A DNA stretch of 34,970 nt. It comes from Candidatus Taylorbacteria bacterium RIFCSPHIGHO2_02_FULL_46_13 (GTDB lineage Bacteria > Patescibacteriota > Minisyncoccia > Phycocordibacterales > DSPV01). Below are positions 22,956 to 30,427 of the stretch, one piece after another. The stretch lies in NCBI GenBank assembly GCA_001821015.1, contig MHRQ01000012.1, positions 3,459 to 38,428 of the forward strand. The letters run 5' to 3'. The notes under the pieces were generated by a model. That model saw only the letters and a list, made by a program, of their open reading frames with translations. It did not search any database and had not been told where the DNA came from. A program made the translations under genes and the position numbers. How positions within the stretch are numbered: the stretch's first letter is position 1; the number at the start of each line of letters is the position of its first letter.

Positions 22956-23336
22956 GTGAATGAACGCACCCATTTGGTCTCGTTTCTCTTGCGCGTTGGT
23001 ATCGCGGTCGTATTTCTCTATGCCGCGATCGCTTCTTTCCTTGAACCAACGTCTTGGATCGGATATCTTCCCGGCTTCATGAGTGCGCAGAAAGTTGTCC
23101 CGGTTACCACCATTCTCTCGGCATTCTCGTTGTATCAACTTCTGCTCGCTGGCTGGGTCCTCTCAGGAAAAAAGACATTGTGGGCGGGACTCCTTGCCGC
23201 CGCGACCTTAGGCGCCATTATTATCACTAACATCAATCAACTAGACATCGTATTTCGCGATGTAGCTATCTTCTTTGCGGCGCTTGCGCTTTGCGCTCTT
23301 CACTATAAAGGTGATTTGCCTGCAAGAACCTTATAG
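22956..23336 (+). CDS. DoxX-like four-helix membrane protein
   Basis: From the GTG at 22956 the protein has 126 residues and four membrane helices, with DoxX-like features: RVGIAVVFLYAAIASFLEP at the start and FRDVAIFFAALALCAL at the end. DoxX and the related MauE proteins often accompany thiol-redox systems. An earlier in-frame start at 22890 would overlap the cupredoxin gene by 58 nt and is disfavoured, but no Shine-Dalgarno decides the start. Part of the cupredoxin-VKOR operon. Confidence 0.72.
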   Translation: MNERTHLVSFLLRVGIAVVFLYAAIASFLEPTSWIGYLPGFMSAQKVVPVTTILSAFSLYQLLLAGWVLSGKKTLWAGLLAAATLGAIIITNINQLDIVFRDVAIFFAALALCALHYKGDLPARTL

Positions 23337-23348
23337 GGTTTTTCTCAG

Positions 23349-23759
23349 ATGAGTTTCCTCGCCACATTTTTGGCCCTGTCCGTGCTTGGCAGCGTTAATG
23401 CGGGCTACATACTGGTCAAGCACCACCGAGAAGAACAGCTGGTCTGCCCCATCAATCATGATTGCACTATAGTAACCAAAAGTCGTTGGGCAGATATGCT
23501 TGGCATCCGCAATGAAGCACTCGGCGTCATTTTTTTCGGCCTTCTTTTTATTGCGACTCTGCTACTTCTGTATTATCCACCGTGGGCTCTGCTTATAAGC
23601 AAACTCCTCTTTGTTACGGCTCTCGTTGGTTTCCTGTATTCTCTGTTCCTGCTCTATCTTCAGGCCTTTGTAATAAAAAACTTCTGCTTGTATTGCATTG
23701 CGTCAGCATTTATTGCAACTCTGCTTTTCATTAACAGCTTTGCACTTCTAACGGGATGA
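23349..23759 (+). CDS. Vitamin K epoxide reductase (VKOR) family protein
   Basis: The 136-residue membrane protein has four predicted helices and the VKOR hallmarks: the loop cysteine pair (QLVCPINHDCTIV, C33 and C39), the motif TKSRWADMLGIRNEALGV, in which the usual Ser/Asn-type residue precedes the substrate-entry segment, and the active-site CxxC (NFCLYCI, C113 and C116). Bacterial VKOR uses quinone to make disulfides outside the membrane, replacing DsbB. No DsbA-like partner is fused or adjacent. It overlaps the next gene by 4 nt (ATGA) and follows the DoxX-like gene closely. Confidence 0.9.
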   Translation: MSFLATFLALSVLGSVNAGYILVKHHREEQLVCPINHDCTIVTKSRWADMLGIRNEALGVIFFGLLFIATLLLLYYPPWALLISKLLFVTALVGFLYSLFLLYLQAFVIKNFCLYCIASAFIATLLFINSFALLTG

Positions 23760-24088
23760 GTAAATTATCTAGCGAGCGTTGTATTCCCTGTGAGCGTGGT
23801 ACGCCACCGCTGACAGAAGCAGAAGTGACGCGGTACCTTAGTGAACTTAAGGGAGGATGGAAACTGGTAGATAACAAACTCTCCAAAGAGTTTACCTTCA
23901 GAGATTTTCGCGAGGCTATTAACTTTGTAAATCGTGTGGCGGATACAGCAGAGGCCGAATGGCATCACCCCGATATCTATATTTATTTTAATAAAGTAAA
24001 GATTGAGCTCTATACGCACTCAATCAATGGTCTTTCAAAAAATGATTTTGTGTTGGCGACAAAGATAGAAGAATTGTCGGTCTCATAA
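23756..24088 (+). CDS. Pterin-4a-carbinolamine dehydratase family protein
   Basis: The 110-residue protein is a complete PCD: an N-terminal segment with CIPCERGTPPLTEAEV, then WKLVDNKLSKEFTFRDFREAINFVNRVA, and the active-site motif AEWHHPDIYIYFNKVKIELYTH (H70, H71 and H88), followed by GLSKNDF. It dehydrates 4a-hydroxytetrahydrobiopterin in aromatic amino acid hydroxylation, and elsewhere serves as a dimerisation factor or in molybdopterin-related roles. No hydroxylase is in the window, so its role here is unclear. Start codon overlaps the VKOR stop. Confidence 0.92.
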   Translation: MSKLSSERCIPCERGTPPLTEAEVTRYLSELKGGWKLVDNKLSKEFTFRDFREAINFVNRVADTAEAEWHHPDIYIYFNKVKIELYTHSINGLSKNDFVLATKIEELSVS

Positions 24089-24111
24089 AGGATTCAGTAA
24101 GTGAAAAAAAG

Positions 24112-24140
24112 AAAAGCCGTCTGATAATCAGGCGGCTTTT
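24112..24140. terminator. Bidirectional terminator
   Basis: AAAAGCCGTCTGA (24112-24124) and TCAGGCGGCTTTT (24128-24140) form a 13-bp stem with one wobble. A-rich and T-rich ends let it serve both the PCD operon (+) and the convergent gene whose stop is at 24128 (-). Confidence 0.85.
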
Positions 24141-24403
24141 GCGCTTTCTATTCCGTTTTGAGGCGGTTCTAGGCTGTCGGCTGGGAGTTCGTTAAAGAAC
24201 GCGGACTCGTACTCAAAGTGTTGTTTGCCTTTGAATCGGAGCACGTATCCTCCTTCACGTAGCGCCACGCACCTTGTGATAATCAACAGTGTGCCTTCTG
24301 TGATGAGACCTTTCGTGTCGTTGACACTTCTACTTCCACGGCGATAGATCGGTGTGAATTTCGGCACAACTATTGCGCCTACTTCAAATGATGGCTGTGA
24401 CAT
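24128..24403 (-). CDS. Small soluble hypothetical protein
   Basis: The ATG at 24403 gives 91 residues, supported by a GAAAGG Shine-Dalgarno and an upstream promoter. The protein is beta-rich (FEVGAIVVPKF; GTLLIITRCVALREGGYVLRFKGKQHFEYESAFF), with a C-terminal Pro/Glu/Ala tail, suggesting a small barrel-like fold. Family unknown. It is monocistronic and separated from the ATP synthase operon by a large hairpin. Its stop codon lies inside the terminator stem. Confidence 0.65.
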   Translation of the reverse strand: MSQPSFEVGAIVVPKFTPIYRRGSRSVNDTKGLITEGTLLIITRCVALREGGYVLRFKGKQHFEYESAFFNELPADSLEPPQNGIESAKAA

Positions 24404-24423
24404 AGTATGCCTTTCTAGTCCAC

Positions 24424-24451
24424 ATCTTACGCAGAGTTTCCACGACGTCAA
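24424..24451 (-). promoter_or_regulatory. Promoter of the 91-residue protein gene
   Basis: On the minus strand TTGACG (24451-24446) and TAAGAT (24429-24424) are separated by 16 bp, about 20 bp upstream of the start codon. Confidence 0.5.
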
Positions 24452-24457
24452 CCCGCT

Positions 24458-24493
24458 TACGCTAACAAAATGCGGCCGCATTTTATTAGCGTA
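24458..24493. terminator. Long palindromic hairpin ending the ATP synthase operon
   Basis: A 36-bp near-perfect palindrome centred on AAAATGCGGCCGCATTTT, extended by TACGCTAA/TTAGCGTA around one mismatch. It lies 37 bp downstream of atpC on the minus strand. Confidence 0.65.
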
Positions 24494-24530
24494 TGCAGGT
24501 AATTGAAAAGAAGCTGAATTTGTAGCGTGC

Positions 24531-24764
24531 TTAATCTGCAAGCACGATAAGACGTGCGCCATCGGTGTACGCAAAACCTCCTTCAATTTCAAAATTTTTC
24601 TTTTCTTCTCCATCTCCTACAGCCACTACTCCTTTACGAAGTGCGGTAACCAGCGGCTCGTGGTGGGGAAGTACGCCAATCTCACCATCTTGGGATGGCA
24701 AAATCACGGAGTTGGTTTCTCCTTCAAACAGAGTTTTATCTAGAGAATAAATGTACAAATGCAT
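24531..24764 (-). CDS. atpC: ATP synthase epsilon subunit, short form
   Basis: The 77-residue protein is the N-terminal beta-sandwich of epsilon: YIYSLDKTLFEGETNSVILPSQDGEIGVLPHHEPLVTALRKG and FEIEGGFAYTDGARLIVLAD. The C-terminal helical hairpin present in most bacteria (typical total 130-140 residues) is absent. That hairpin normally provides ATP-dependent auto-inhibition of F1, so the enzyme may lack this control. It is the last gene of the operon, 16 bp after atpD. Confidence 0.92.
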   Translation of the reverse strand: MHLYIYSLDKTLFEGETNSVILPSQDGEIGVLPHHEPLVTALRKGVVAVGDGEEKKNFEIEGGFAYTDGARLIVLAD

Positions 24765-24780
24765 AGCAGCGAAAAATTAA

Positions 24781-26148
24781 TTATGCTTTGACCTCATCAA
24801 TTCCTCCCACCATATAGAATTTATCCTCCGGAATATCGTCTTTGTGTCCTGCAATGATTTCTGCGAATCCACGAACTGTTTCTTTGCGAGGAACATATTT
24901 GCCTGGGCGGCCGGTAAAGGTTTCGGCGACGTTGAATGGTTGGGAGAGAAAGCGTTGGATTTTTCGAGCGCGTTCCACGAGCAGTTTGTCATCGTCGGAC
25001 AGTTCCTCAATACCAAGAATGGAAATAATATCCTGTAACTCTTTGTAGCGCTGAAGTACGCGCTGAACTTCGCGGGCGACTTTATAATGCTCCTCGCCGA
25101 CAATCGCAGGGGAGAGCGCCGTTGAGGAAGAATCCAATGGATCAACGGCAGGGTAGATTCCAAGCTCAGTTAGACCTCGCGAGAGCACGACAGTTGAGTC
25201 AAGGTGCGCGAAGGTGGTGGCAGGAGCTGGGTCGGTGATGTCGTCCGCTGGGACGAAAATGGCTTGCACCGAGGTGATAGAGCCTTTAGAAGTTGAGGTG
25301 ATGCGCTCTTGCAGTTCTCCCATTTCAGAGGCAAGTGTCGGTTGGTAGCCGGTTTGACTAGGCATGCGGCCAAGAAGTGCCGAAACCTCCGAGCCTGCCT
25401 GTGTGAAGCGGAAGATGTTGTCTATAAAGAGAAGCACGTCTTTGCCCATGGCATCGCGGTAGTATTCGGCCATCGTAAGACCCGAGAGCGCGACACGCAG
25501 ACGCGCGCCCGGCACTTCATTCATCTGTCCAAAGACGAGGGCAGTTTGTTTCAGTACGCCCGCTCCCTTCATTTCGTGATAGAGGTCGTTGCCTTCGCGC
25601 GTGCGCTCGCCAACTCCTGCAAATACTGAATATCCTTTGTGCACCGTTGCAACATTACGGATAAGCTCTTGTAGAAGCACGGTCTTGCCGACGCCCGCGC
25701 CGCCGAAGAGTCCCACTTTTCCGCCTTTGATAAAGGGTGAGATGAGGTCAATGACTTTGATGCCGGTCTCAAAGATTTCCACTTTCGTAGACTGCTCGGT
25801 AAAGGGTGGTGCGGCACGGTGAATTGGCCAGCGTTCTTTGGTTGTCACAGGCCCTAAGTTGTCTATCGGCTCGCCGAGGAGATTGAACATGCGTCCGAGG
25901 ATTTCTACCCCGACTGGTACTGAAATAGGTTTGCCGGTATTTACTACGGGAAGGCCGCGTGTCAGGCCTTCCGTCGCGCCTAAGGATACTGTTCGCACTT
26001 GTCCGCCGCCAAGTTGGCCCGCGACTTCAAGCACGGTTTTCTTTCCGGCTTTATCTGTAATTAGAAGTGCTGTGTTAATAGCTGGCGGCTCGCCGAGGAA
26101 TGCGACGTCAATGACTGGGCCAATAATTTGTACGATTTTTCCTTTCAT
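24781..26148 (-). CDS. atpD: ATP synthase F1 beta subunit
   Basis: The 455-residue protein is a complete catalytic beta subunit. It shows the P-loop GGAGVGKTVLLQELI, the catalytic Glu in GVGERTREGND, LFIDNIFRFTQAGSEVSALLGRMPSQTGYQPTL and the C-terminal helical domain. It forms the catalytic sites of F1 at the inner face of the membrane. It starts 5 bp after an unidentified gene that separates it from atpG, which departs from the usual AGDC order without insertions. Confidence 0.97.
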   Translation of the reverse strand: MKGKIVQIIGPVIDVAFLGEPPAINTALLITDKAGKKTVLEVAGQLGGGQVRTVSLGATEGLTRGLPVVNTGKPISVPVGVEILGRMFNLLGEPIDNLGPVTTKERWPIHRAAPPFTEQSTKVEIFETGIKVIDLISPFIKGGKVGLFGGAGVGKTVLLQELIRNVATVHKGYSVFAGVGERTREGNDLYHEMKGAGVLKQTALVFGQMNEVPGARLRVALSGLTMAEYYRDAMGKDVLLFIDNIFRFTQAGSEVSALLGRMPSQTGYQPTLASEMGELQERITSTSKGSITSVQAIFVPADDITDPAPATTFAHLDSTVVLSRGLTELGIYPAVDPLDSSSTALSPAIVGEEHYKVAREVQRVLQRYKELQDIISILGIEELSDDDKLLVERARKIQRFLSQPFNVAETFTGRPGKYVPRKETVRGFAEIIAGHKDDIPEDKFYMVGGIDEVKA

Positions 26149-26153
26149 GGTTG

Positions 26154-26624
26154 TTAAATATATTCTCTTAAGATTCTCTTTAGGCTATTTTCCCAGTGTC
26201 CGCCATCATCTGATATAGCAATTGAAAGAAGCGCGTCTTTATGAGTTTTGAACCACTCAACTGTCTTAGGAAACTTTGTCTCACCTTTTCGGTTAGGCAT
26301 TACTATTTGTAAGAGATGATTAAGTTTATAGATGATGGGATACTGTCTGTTCCTTCGCTGTGAAATAAGATCTTTGACTATTTTATCTGTCTCAATTCGG
26401 CCCAGCCATTTTGTTGCCGCCTCATCGAATTTATCGCTTGGTATCTTTCCACTCTCGATGAGACTATGGACATATTGAGGCCCACTTCCCATTCTGTCAA
26501 AAGAATCAACGTGGTCCCAAATCGTATCTACGAACTCAACGGGGTCTTCTCGCCATTGACGGTCCAGACCTTCGTAAAATATTTGTGACGGATGCTTTTG
26601 AGGTTGTTCCGGTTGTTCTTTCAT
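26154..26624 (-). CDS. Unknown gene inserted between atpG and atpD
   Basis: The ATG at 26624 lies 4 bp after the atpG stop and gives a 156-residue soluble protein. The N-terminus is Gln/Pro/Glu-rich (MKEQPEQPQKHPS), followed by helical segments (FVDTIWDHVDSFDRMG; YVHSLIESGKIPSDKFDEAATKWLG; IIYKLNHLLQIVM) and a C-terminal part with KFPKTVEWFKTHKDALLSIAISDDGGHWENSLKRILREYI-like helical character. No family recognised. The tight packing on both sides implies cotranscription with the ATP synthase. The frame extends further upstream inside atpG, but that part is a shadow of atpG. Confidence 0.7.
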   Translation of the reverse strand: MKEQPEQPQKHPSQIFYEGLDRQWREDPVEFVDTIWDHVDSFDRMGSGPQYVHSLIESGKIPSDKFDEAATKWLGRIETDKIVKDLISQRRNRQYPIIYKLNHLLQIVMPNRKGETKFPKTVEWFKTHKDALLSIAISDDGGHWENSLKRILREYI

Positions 26625-26628
26625 GGAT

Positions 26629-27600
26629 TTACTGTGAAAGTGCCTCTCTACCGGCAGTAATTTCTGATAACTCCTTCGTAATCGCCGCTTGGCGGTTCTT
26701 ATTAAATTGGATATTGAGCGCCTCTGCAAGCTCCGCAGCATTATCCGATGCATTTTTCATGGCAATCATACGCGAGGAATGCTCGGAAGCATTCGCTTCA
26801 AGTATTGCGTGATAGACTTCCACGGCTAAAAATTTTGGAAGCAATCGCTCTAGCACATCCTTCGGGGAGGGTTCAAACTTAAGCACACCTTCTTTAACCC
26901 CAGCAAGTTCCATTGAGCGCGGTATGTTCGCGTAGCGCCCTTCAAGCGGGACAATTGAATCAACAATGGATTGGAGCGATTCTTCGGAGAAGGGAAGGAT
27001 GCTTCTGACAACGACTTCCTGTTTGAGTGCGGAGATAAAATTTGTGTAGACGAGTGTCACTTCATCGGTCTTCTTCTCCCCAAAAAGTTTTAATAGAAAA
27101 TCTGAAATTTTACGCGTTTCGTCAATTGCCCCGAAATCACCGGCGCCGAGAAATTCTCCGAGGATTGTGCGTCCACGCCGTGCAAAGTAGTCGCGCCCCT
27201 TCTTGCCAATCGCCACAATACTAACCTTTACTCCAGTATCAGACATTCTGATATTCTGCAGAATATCAGAATGTTCTAATTGGGAAATGAGTTTTTCCGC
27301 TTGCTTGATGACATTAGTATTAAACGAGCCTGCAAGTCCTTTATCGGAAGTGATGACCACCAGACACGAGTTTTTCACGGGGCGCTTTTGTACAAGCGGT
27401 GAGGCCGCGAGCGTTTGATCAGAACTCGCCCTGATTGCGCGTAATATTGAGAACGCAGTAAGCGCGTACGGCCGCGTCGCAATGGCAACGGCTTGGCTTT
27501 TGCGCATTTTGACCGCAGAGACAGCTTCCATCGCCCGCGTGATTTGGCGGATGTTTTTGGTGGAACGTATTCTGTTTTTTAATGCGCGTGAGCCTGCCAT
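26629..27600 (-). CDS. atpG: ATP synthase F1 gamma subunit with an internal palindromic insertion
   Basis: The 323-residue protein is a gamma subunit: RIRSTKNIRQITRAMEAVSAVKMRKSQ-type N-terminal coiled coil, VVITSDKGLAGSFNTNVIK, SIVAIGKKGRDYFARRG, and the C-terminal helix with MKNASDNAAELAEALNIQFNKNRQAAITKEL-type sequence. It is about 35 residues longer than usual (about 285-290). One extra segment is the stretch HSDILQNIRMSDTG between QLE and VKVSIVAIGKKG, encoded by a 32-bp perfect palindrome (27243-27274). Gamma forms the rotor shaft; the insertion lies before the IGKKGRD strand in the peripheral Rossmann-like domain, where it could be tolerated. Confidence 0.95.
   Translation of the reverse strand: MAGSRALKNRIRSTKNIRQITRAMEAVSAVKMRKSQAVAIATRPYALTAFSILRAIRASSDQTLAASPLVQKRPVKNSCLVVITSDKGLAGSFNTNVIKQAEKLISQLEHSDILQNIRMSDTGVKVSIVAIGKKGRDYFARRGRTILGEFLGAGDFGAIDETRKISDFLLKLFGEKKTDEVTLVYTNFISALKQEVVVRSILPFSEESLQSIVDSIVPLEGRYANIPRSMELAGVKEGVLKFEPSPKDVLERLLPKFLAVEVYHAILEANASEHSSRMIAMKNASDNAAELAEALNIQFNKNRQAAITKELSEITAGREALSQ
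27243..27274. repeat. Perfect 32-bp palindrome inside atpG
   Basis: Perfectly self-complementary with arms ACATTCTGATATTCTG and its complement, centred on CTGCAG. On the coding strand it reads HSDILQNIRMS in frame. A related element in atpA (28045-28078) encodes HSNILQNMRMS, and a third palindrome lies between atpF and atpE. Confidence 0.92.
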
Positions 27601-27638
27601 GACAATAATTTAAAATTAAAAAATCAAAATGAAAAATA

Positions 27639-27917
27639 TTATATATTCTCAACGGAATTTCTGTTTCTGAATTTGCCGTAGAGCCAGCCAATGAAAATTC
27701 CTCCTACAATAAAAGCCAACAAGAATAAAAGAGAAAGTTTAGACGGTGTTCCCCCACCAATCATCACAGCGAAATTTCTTTGAAACGCGTCAAATCCGTA
27801 TAAAGGTAGACACTCTCCCAGACATTTCACTGGAGCGAAAAGTAACAGAATTCCCAACAATAATCCTGTTAATAAGCCATTAAGTCCTCCTCTCAGCCAG
27901 TATCTTTTCGTGGTCAT
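27639..27917 (-). CDS. Small membrane protein inserted between atpA and atpG
   Basis: From the ATG at 27917 the protein has 92 residues (an ATG at 27944 would add nine). It has two membrane helices (GLNGLLTGLLLGILLLF and LLFLLAFIVGGIFIGWLYG) and an external loop with a Cys pair (VKCLGECLP). The C-terminus is basic (KFRNRNSVENI). No family recognised. It does not resemble AtpI. The flanks are AT-rich low-complexity sequence (AATTTAAAATTAAAAA-type), as if it had been inserted between atpA and atpG. Confidence 0.6.
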   Translation of the reverse strand: MTTKRYWLRGGLNGLLTGLLLGILLLFAPVKCLGECLPLYGFDAFQRNFAVMIGGGTPSKLSLLFLLAFIVGGIFIGWLYGKFRNRNSVENI

Positions 27918-27959
27918 TTTTAATTTTAAATTGTCATTTTGCATTTTGAGATTTGCATT

Positions 27960-29489
27960 TTACATTTGCCGCTTGAAATAGTGTTCTGCAAAATCTTTGG
28001 CTGCGGCCGAAAGAGCCTCGTCGCTCTCTTTGGCAAGCTCACCGGACATTCTCATATTCTGCAGAATGTTGGAATGTCGTTCGTGGAGGAATTTGATAAA
28101 TTCTTTTTCAAATCGCTGTACGTCTTTGACGTCAACGCCGTCCTGAAATCCACGTACTACCGAGTAGATGGAGGCCACTTGCTCTTCAAACGGCATGTTG
28201 TAGTACTGGTCTTGCTTGAGAAGTTCGGTGAGTCTGCGGCCGCGGTCAAGCTTTTTCTTTGTGCCTGCGTCTAGGTCTTGACCGAATTGCGCGAAGGCGG
28301 CAAGCTCACGGAACTGCGCGAGCTCTAATCGCATCGTGCCGGCCACTTTCTTCATAGCTTTTGTTTGTGCCGCCGATCCGACGCGCGAAACCGAGAGTCC
28401 GACGTTGAGCGCAGGGCGGACACCTTGGTAGAACAATTCTGGTTCAAGATAGATTTGCCCGTCGGTAATAGAGATGACGTTGGTTGGAATGTAGGCCGAG
28501 ACGTCGGAGAGCTGGGTTTCAATGATGGGGAGGGCTGTTAGGGAGCCTCCGCCATACTCTTTTGACATTTTAGCAGCGCGCTCCAAAAGGCGTGAGTGCA
28601 GATAGAAAATATCACCCGGATATGCTTCGCGGCCGGGTGGGCGGCGCAAGAGGAGCGAAATTTCGCGATAGGCGACGGCGTGTTTGGAAAGATCATCGTA
28701 CACAATAAGCGCATCCTTGCCCTGGTCCATAAAGAATTCACCGATAGCACAGCCTGTGTAGGGGGCGAGGTATTGCAAAGGAGCAGGAGCGGAGGCAGGA
28801 GCCGTCACGACAATGGTGTATTCCATCGCACCGTGTTTTTTGAGTTGTTCTACGATTTGCGCGACTTTAGATTCCTTTTGCCCGATAGCGACATAGATGC
28901 AGATTACTTTTTTTTCTTTACGCTGATTGATGATGGTGTCTATCGCGATAGAAGTTTTTCCGGTTTGGCGGTCGCCGATGATAAGCTCGCGCTGGCCACG
29001 ACCGATAGGAATCATGGCATCAATCGCTTTGATACCGGTATGCAAAGGTGAGTTGACTCCTGATCGTGTGATGACACCCGAGGCGATTTTCTCAAGCGGG
29101 TAACGCTTCATGGTCTCAGTCTTCCATGCGGGTCCGCCGTCAACGGGGTTGCCGAGTGCGTCAACGACGCGCCCGATGAGAGCTTCAGAAACTGCGACTG
29201 AAAGCACGTTTCCGGTGCCTTTAACCGTCTGGCCTTCGCGCACCGCGTCTTTTTCGCCGAGGATAACGGCCTTGAGAGACGATTCTTCCAAGTTGAGTGC
29301 CATGCCAAGCACTGGCTTTCCGCCGGTTTCAAATTCTATAAGCTCGGAATACATTACGGACGAAAGTCCACGGATTTCCGCGACGCCATCTCCGACGCGC
29401 ATGACCGTGCCGACATGTTCAAGTTTCGCACCGGTGGTAATACCGGCGATTTCGTCTTTGAGTTGTTTTATAATTGTGTCTTTGTCCAT
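27960..29489 (-). CDS. atpA: ATP synthase F1 alpha subunit
   Basis: The 509-residue protein is a complete alpha subunit: GVAEIRGL beta-barrel start, nucleotide-binding GDRQTGKTSIAIDTI, YVAIGQKESKV, and the alpha signature in LRRPPGREAYPGDIFYLHSRLLERA. The C-terminal domain ends FAEHYFKRQM. The segment RHSNILQNMRMSGELAKE coincides with a 34-bp palindrome (28045-28078). In the alpha family this position normally reads like HPEILEEIRTTGELS, so here the palindrome has overwritten or evolved from native sequence rather than adding residues. It is non-catalytic but regulatory in F1. Confidence 0.97.
   Translation of the reverse strand: MDKDTIIKQLKDEIAGITTGAKLEHVGTVMRVGDGVAEIRGLSSVMYSELIEFETGGKPVLGMALNLEESSLKAVILGEKDAVREGQTVKGTGNVLSVAVSEALIGRVVDALGNPVDGGPAWKTETMKRYPLEKIASGVITRSGVNSPLHTGIKAIDAMIPIGRGQRELIIGDRQTGKTSIAIDTIINQRKEKKVICIYVAIGQKESKVAQIVEQLKKHGAMEYTIVVTAPASAPAPLQYLAPYTGCAIGEFFMDQGKDALIVYDDLSKHAVAYREISLLLRRPPGREAYPGDIFYLHSRLLERAAKMSKEYGGGSLTALPIIETQLSDVSAYIPTNVISITDGQIYLEPELFYQGVRPALNVGLSVSRVGSAAQTKAMKKVAGTMRLELAQFRELAAFAQFGQDLDAGTKKKLDRGRRLTELLKQDQYYNMPFEEQVASIYSVVRGFQDGVDVKDVQRFEKEFIKFLHERHSNILQNMRMSGELAKESDEALSAAAKDFAEHYFKRQM
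28045..28078. repeat. Imperfect 34-bp palindrome inside atpA
   Basis: GACATTCTCATATTCTG and CAGAATGTTGGAATGTC face each other around CTGCAG, with a few mismatches. It shares length, centre and reading frame with the atpG palindrome and encodes HSNILQNMRMS. Confidence 0.85.
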
Positions 29490-29510
29490 ATTCCGTTTCT
29501 ATTAATTTTT

Positions 29511-29891
29511 TTATCTTTGCACGGCTTGTTTTAATTCATTCATACGTCTCTGTACGGTGTTATCAATTCTCCAGTCGCCGATAGTAATACGTGCGCCCTC
29601 TCCAACTGTGGAGTCTATTTTTTCTATAAGTTCTATCTCCGTGCCAACCAATTCTTTGAGAGTCTTTGCTTTTACTTGCCCCGTACGTGTGCTCGTTACT
29701 TCTACCGGAGTGATACCTTTTTGTATATACCACTGGCGTTCAAATTCTGCCAAAATCGCTCTTAGCTGTGATGTTTTTCCATGAGCAACCAATGTTTGAG
29801 CAAATTTCTTTACGGTCTCTTTGTCATGCTTTGGGTCAGCTTCCACAAGTTCGTAAAGCGTTTTTGCGTATTGTATGGGAGTGTATTTCAT
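29511..29891 (-). CDS. atpH: ATP synthase delta subunit, short form
   Basis: The 126-residue protein starts YTPIQYAKTLYELVEADPK, the conserved delta N-terminal helix, and ends with GARITIGDWRIDNTVQRRMNELKQA, matching the family's C-terminal motif (G-x-x-x-x-D-x-x-x-D-x-S-x-x-x-x-L). It is about 50 residues shorter than usual; part of the N-terminal helical bundle is lost. It connects F1 to the peripheral stalk. Its start overlaps the atpF stop by 4 nt. Confidence 0.88.
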   Translation of the reverse strand: MKYTPIQYAKTLYELVEADPKHDKETVKKFAQTLVAHGKTSQLRAILAEFERQWYIQKGITPVEVTSTRTGQVKAKTLKELVGTEIELIEKIDSTVGEGARITIGDWRIDNTVQRRMNELKQAVQR

Positions 29892-30400
29892 TGTGTTGCG
29901 GAAGTTTTTATGTGTATAAGTGCCTGTTCCACCAGTTTATGACTTGTCTTTTCATCCATGACATCACCGACGGTTTTCTCAACTGCCACCGCGACCGTTT
30001 CTCCTAGATGTCGAGTCGCTTCCTGCATCAGCTTGTCTCGTTCGCGCGTCATCTTCACGCGCTCCTCGCTGGAAAGTCGCGTCATATCGGCTTTTGCGTC
30101 AGCAACGATTCGATCGGCGACCGCCGCCGCGTCGGCCTCGGCTTTTTTGATGAGCTCCACTGATTTGCGCCGTGCCTCTTCAAGTTTCGCCTCTTTAGCG
30201 TCTTCTATATCTCTAAGACGTTGTTCTATTTCCTTTGCACCGCCATGTGCTTTTGCGATTTCATCTCTGCGTTTGTTGAGCATACCGATAAGCGGCTTGT
30301 ACAGAAATTTTTGCAAAATGAAAAGCAGAATGGCGAAATTAATCATTTGCGCCAAAAGTATTTTCCAGTTAATGCCGAGGTTGCTGAACAGTTCTGTCAC
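29888..30400 (-). CDS. atpF: ATP synthase F0 b subunit
   Basis: The 170-residue protein has one N-terminal membrane helix (INWKILLAQMINFAILLFIL, about 9-28) followed by a long charged helix rich in Ala, Glu, Lys and Arg (about 35-150), the peripheral-stalk coiled coil. FLYKPLIGMLNKRRDEI is the usual region after the membrane helix. It anchors F1 to F0 through delta. It follows atpE after 66 bp that contain a palindrome. Confidence 0.95.
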   Translation of the reverse strand: MTELFSNLGINWKILLAQMINFAILLFILQKFLYKPLIGMLNKRRDEIAKAHGGAKEIEQRLRDIEDAKEAKLEEARRKSVELIKKAEADAAAVADRIVADAKADMTRLSSEERVKMTRERDKLMQEATRHLGETVAVAVEKTVGDVMDEKTSHKLVEQALIHIKTSATQ

Positions 30401-30427
30401 GATATTTTTTGATTTTGCAGTACCATC

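Noticed and set aside
27939..28274. Plus-strand ORF across the atpA 3' end containing SHILQNVGMS
   Set aside because: The peptide appears on this strand only because the atpA element is palindromic; the rest is antisense to atpA.
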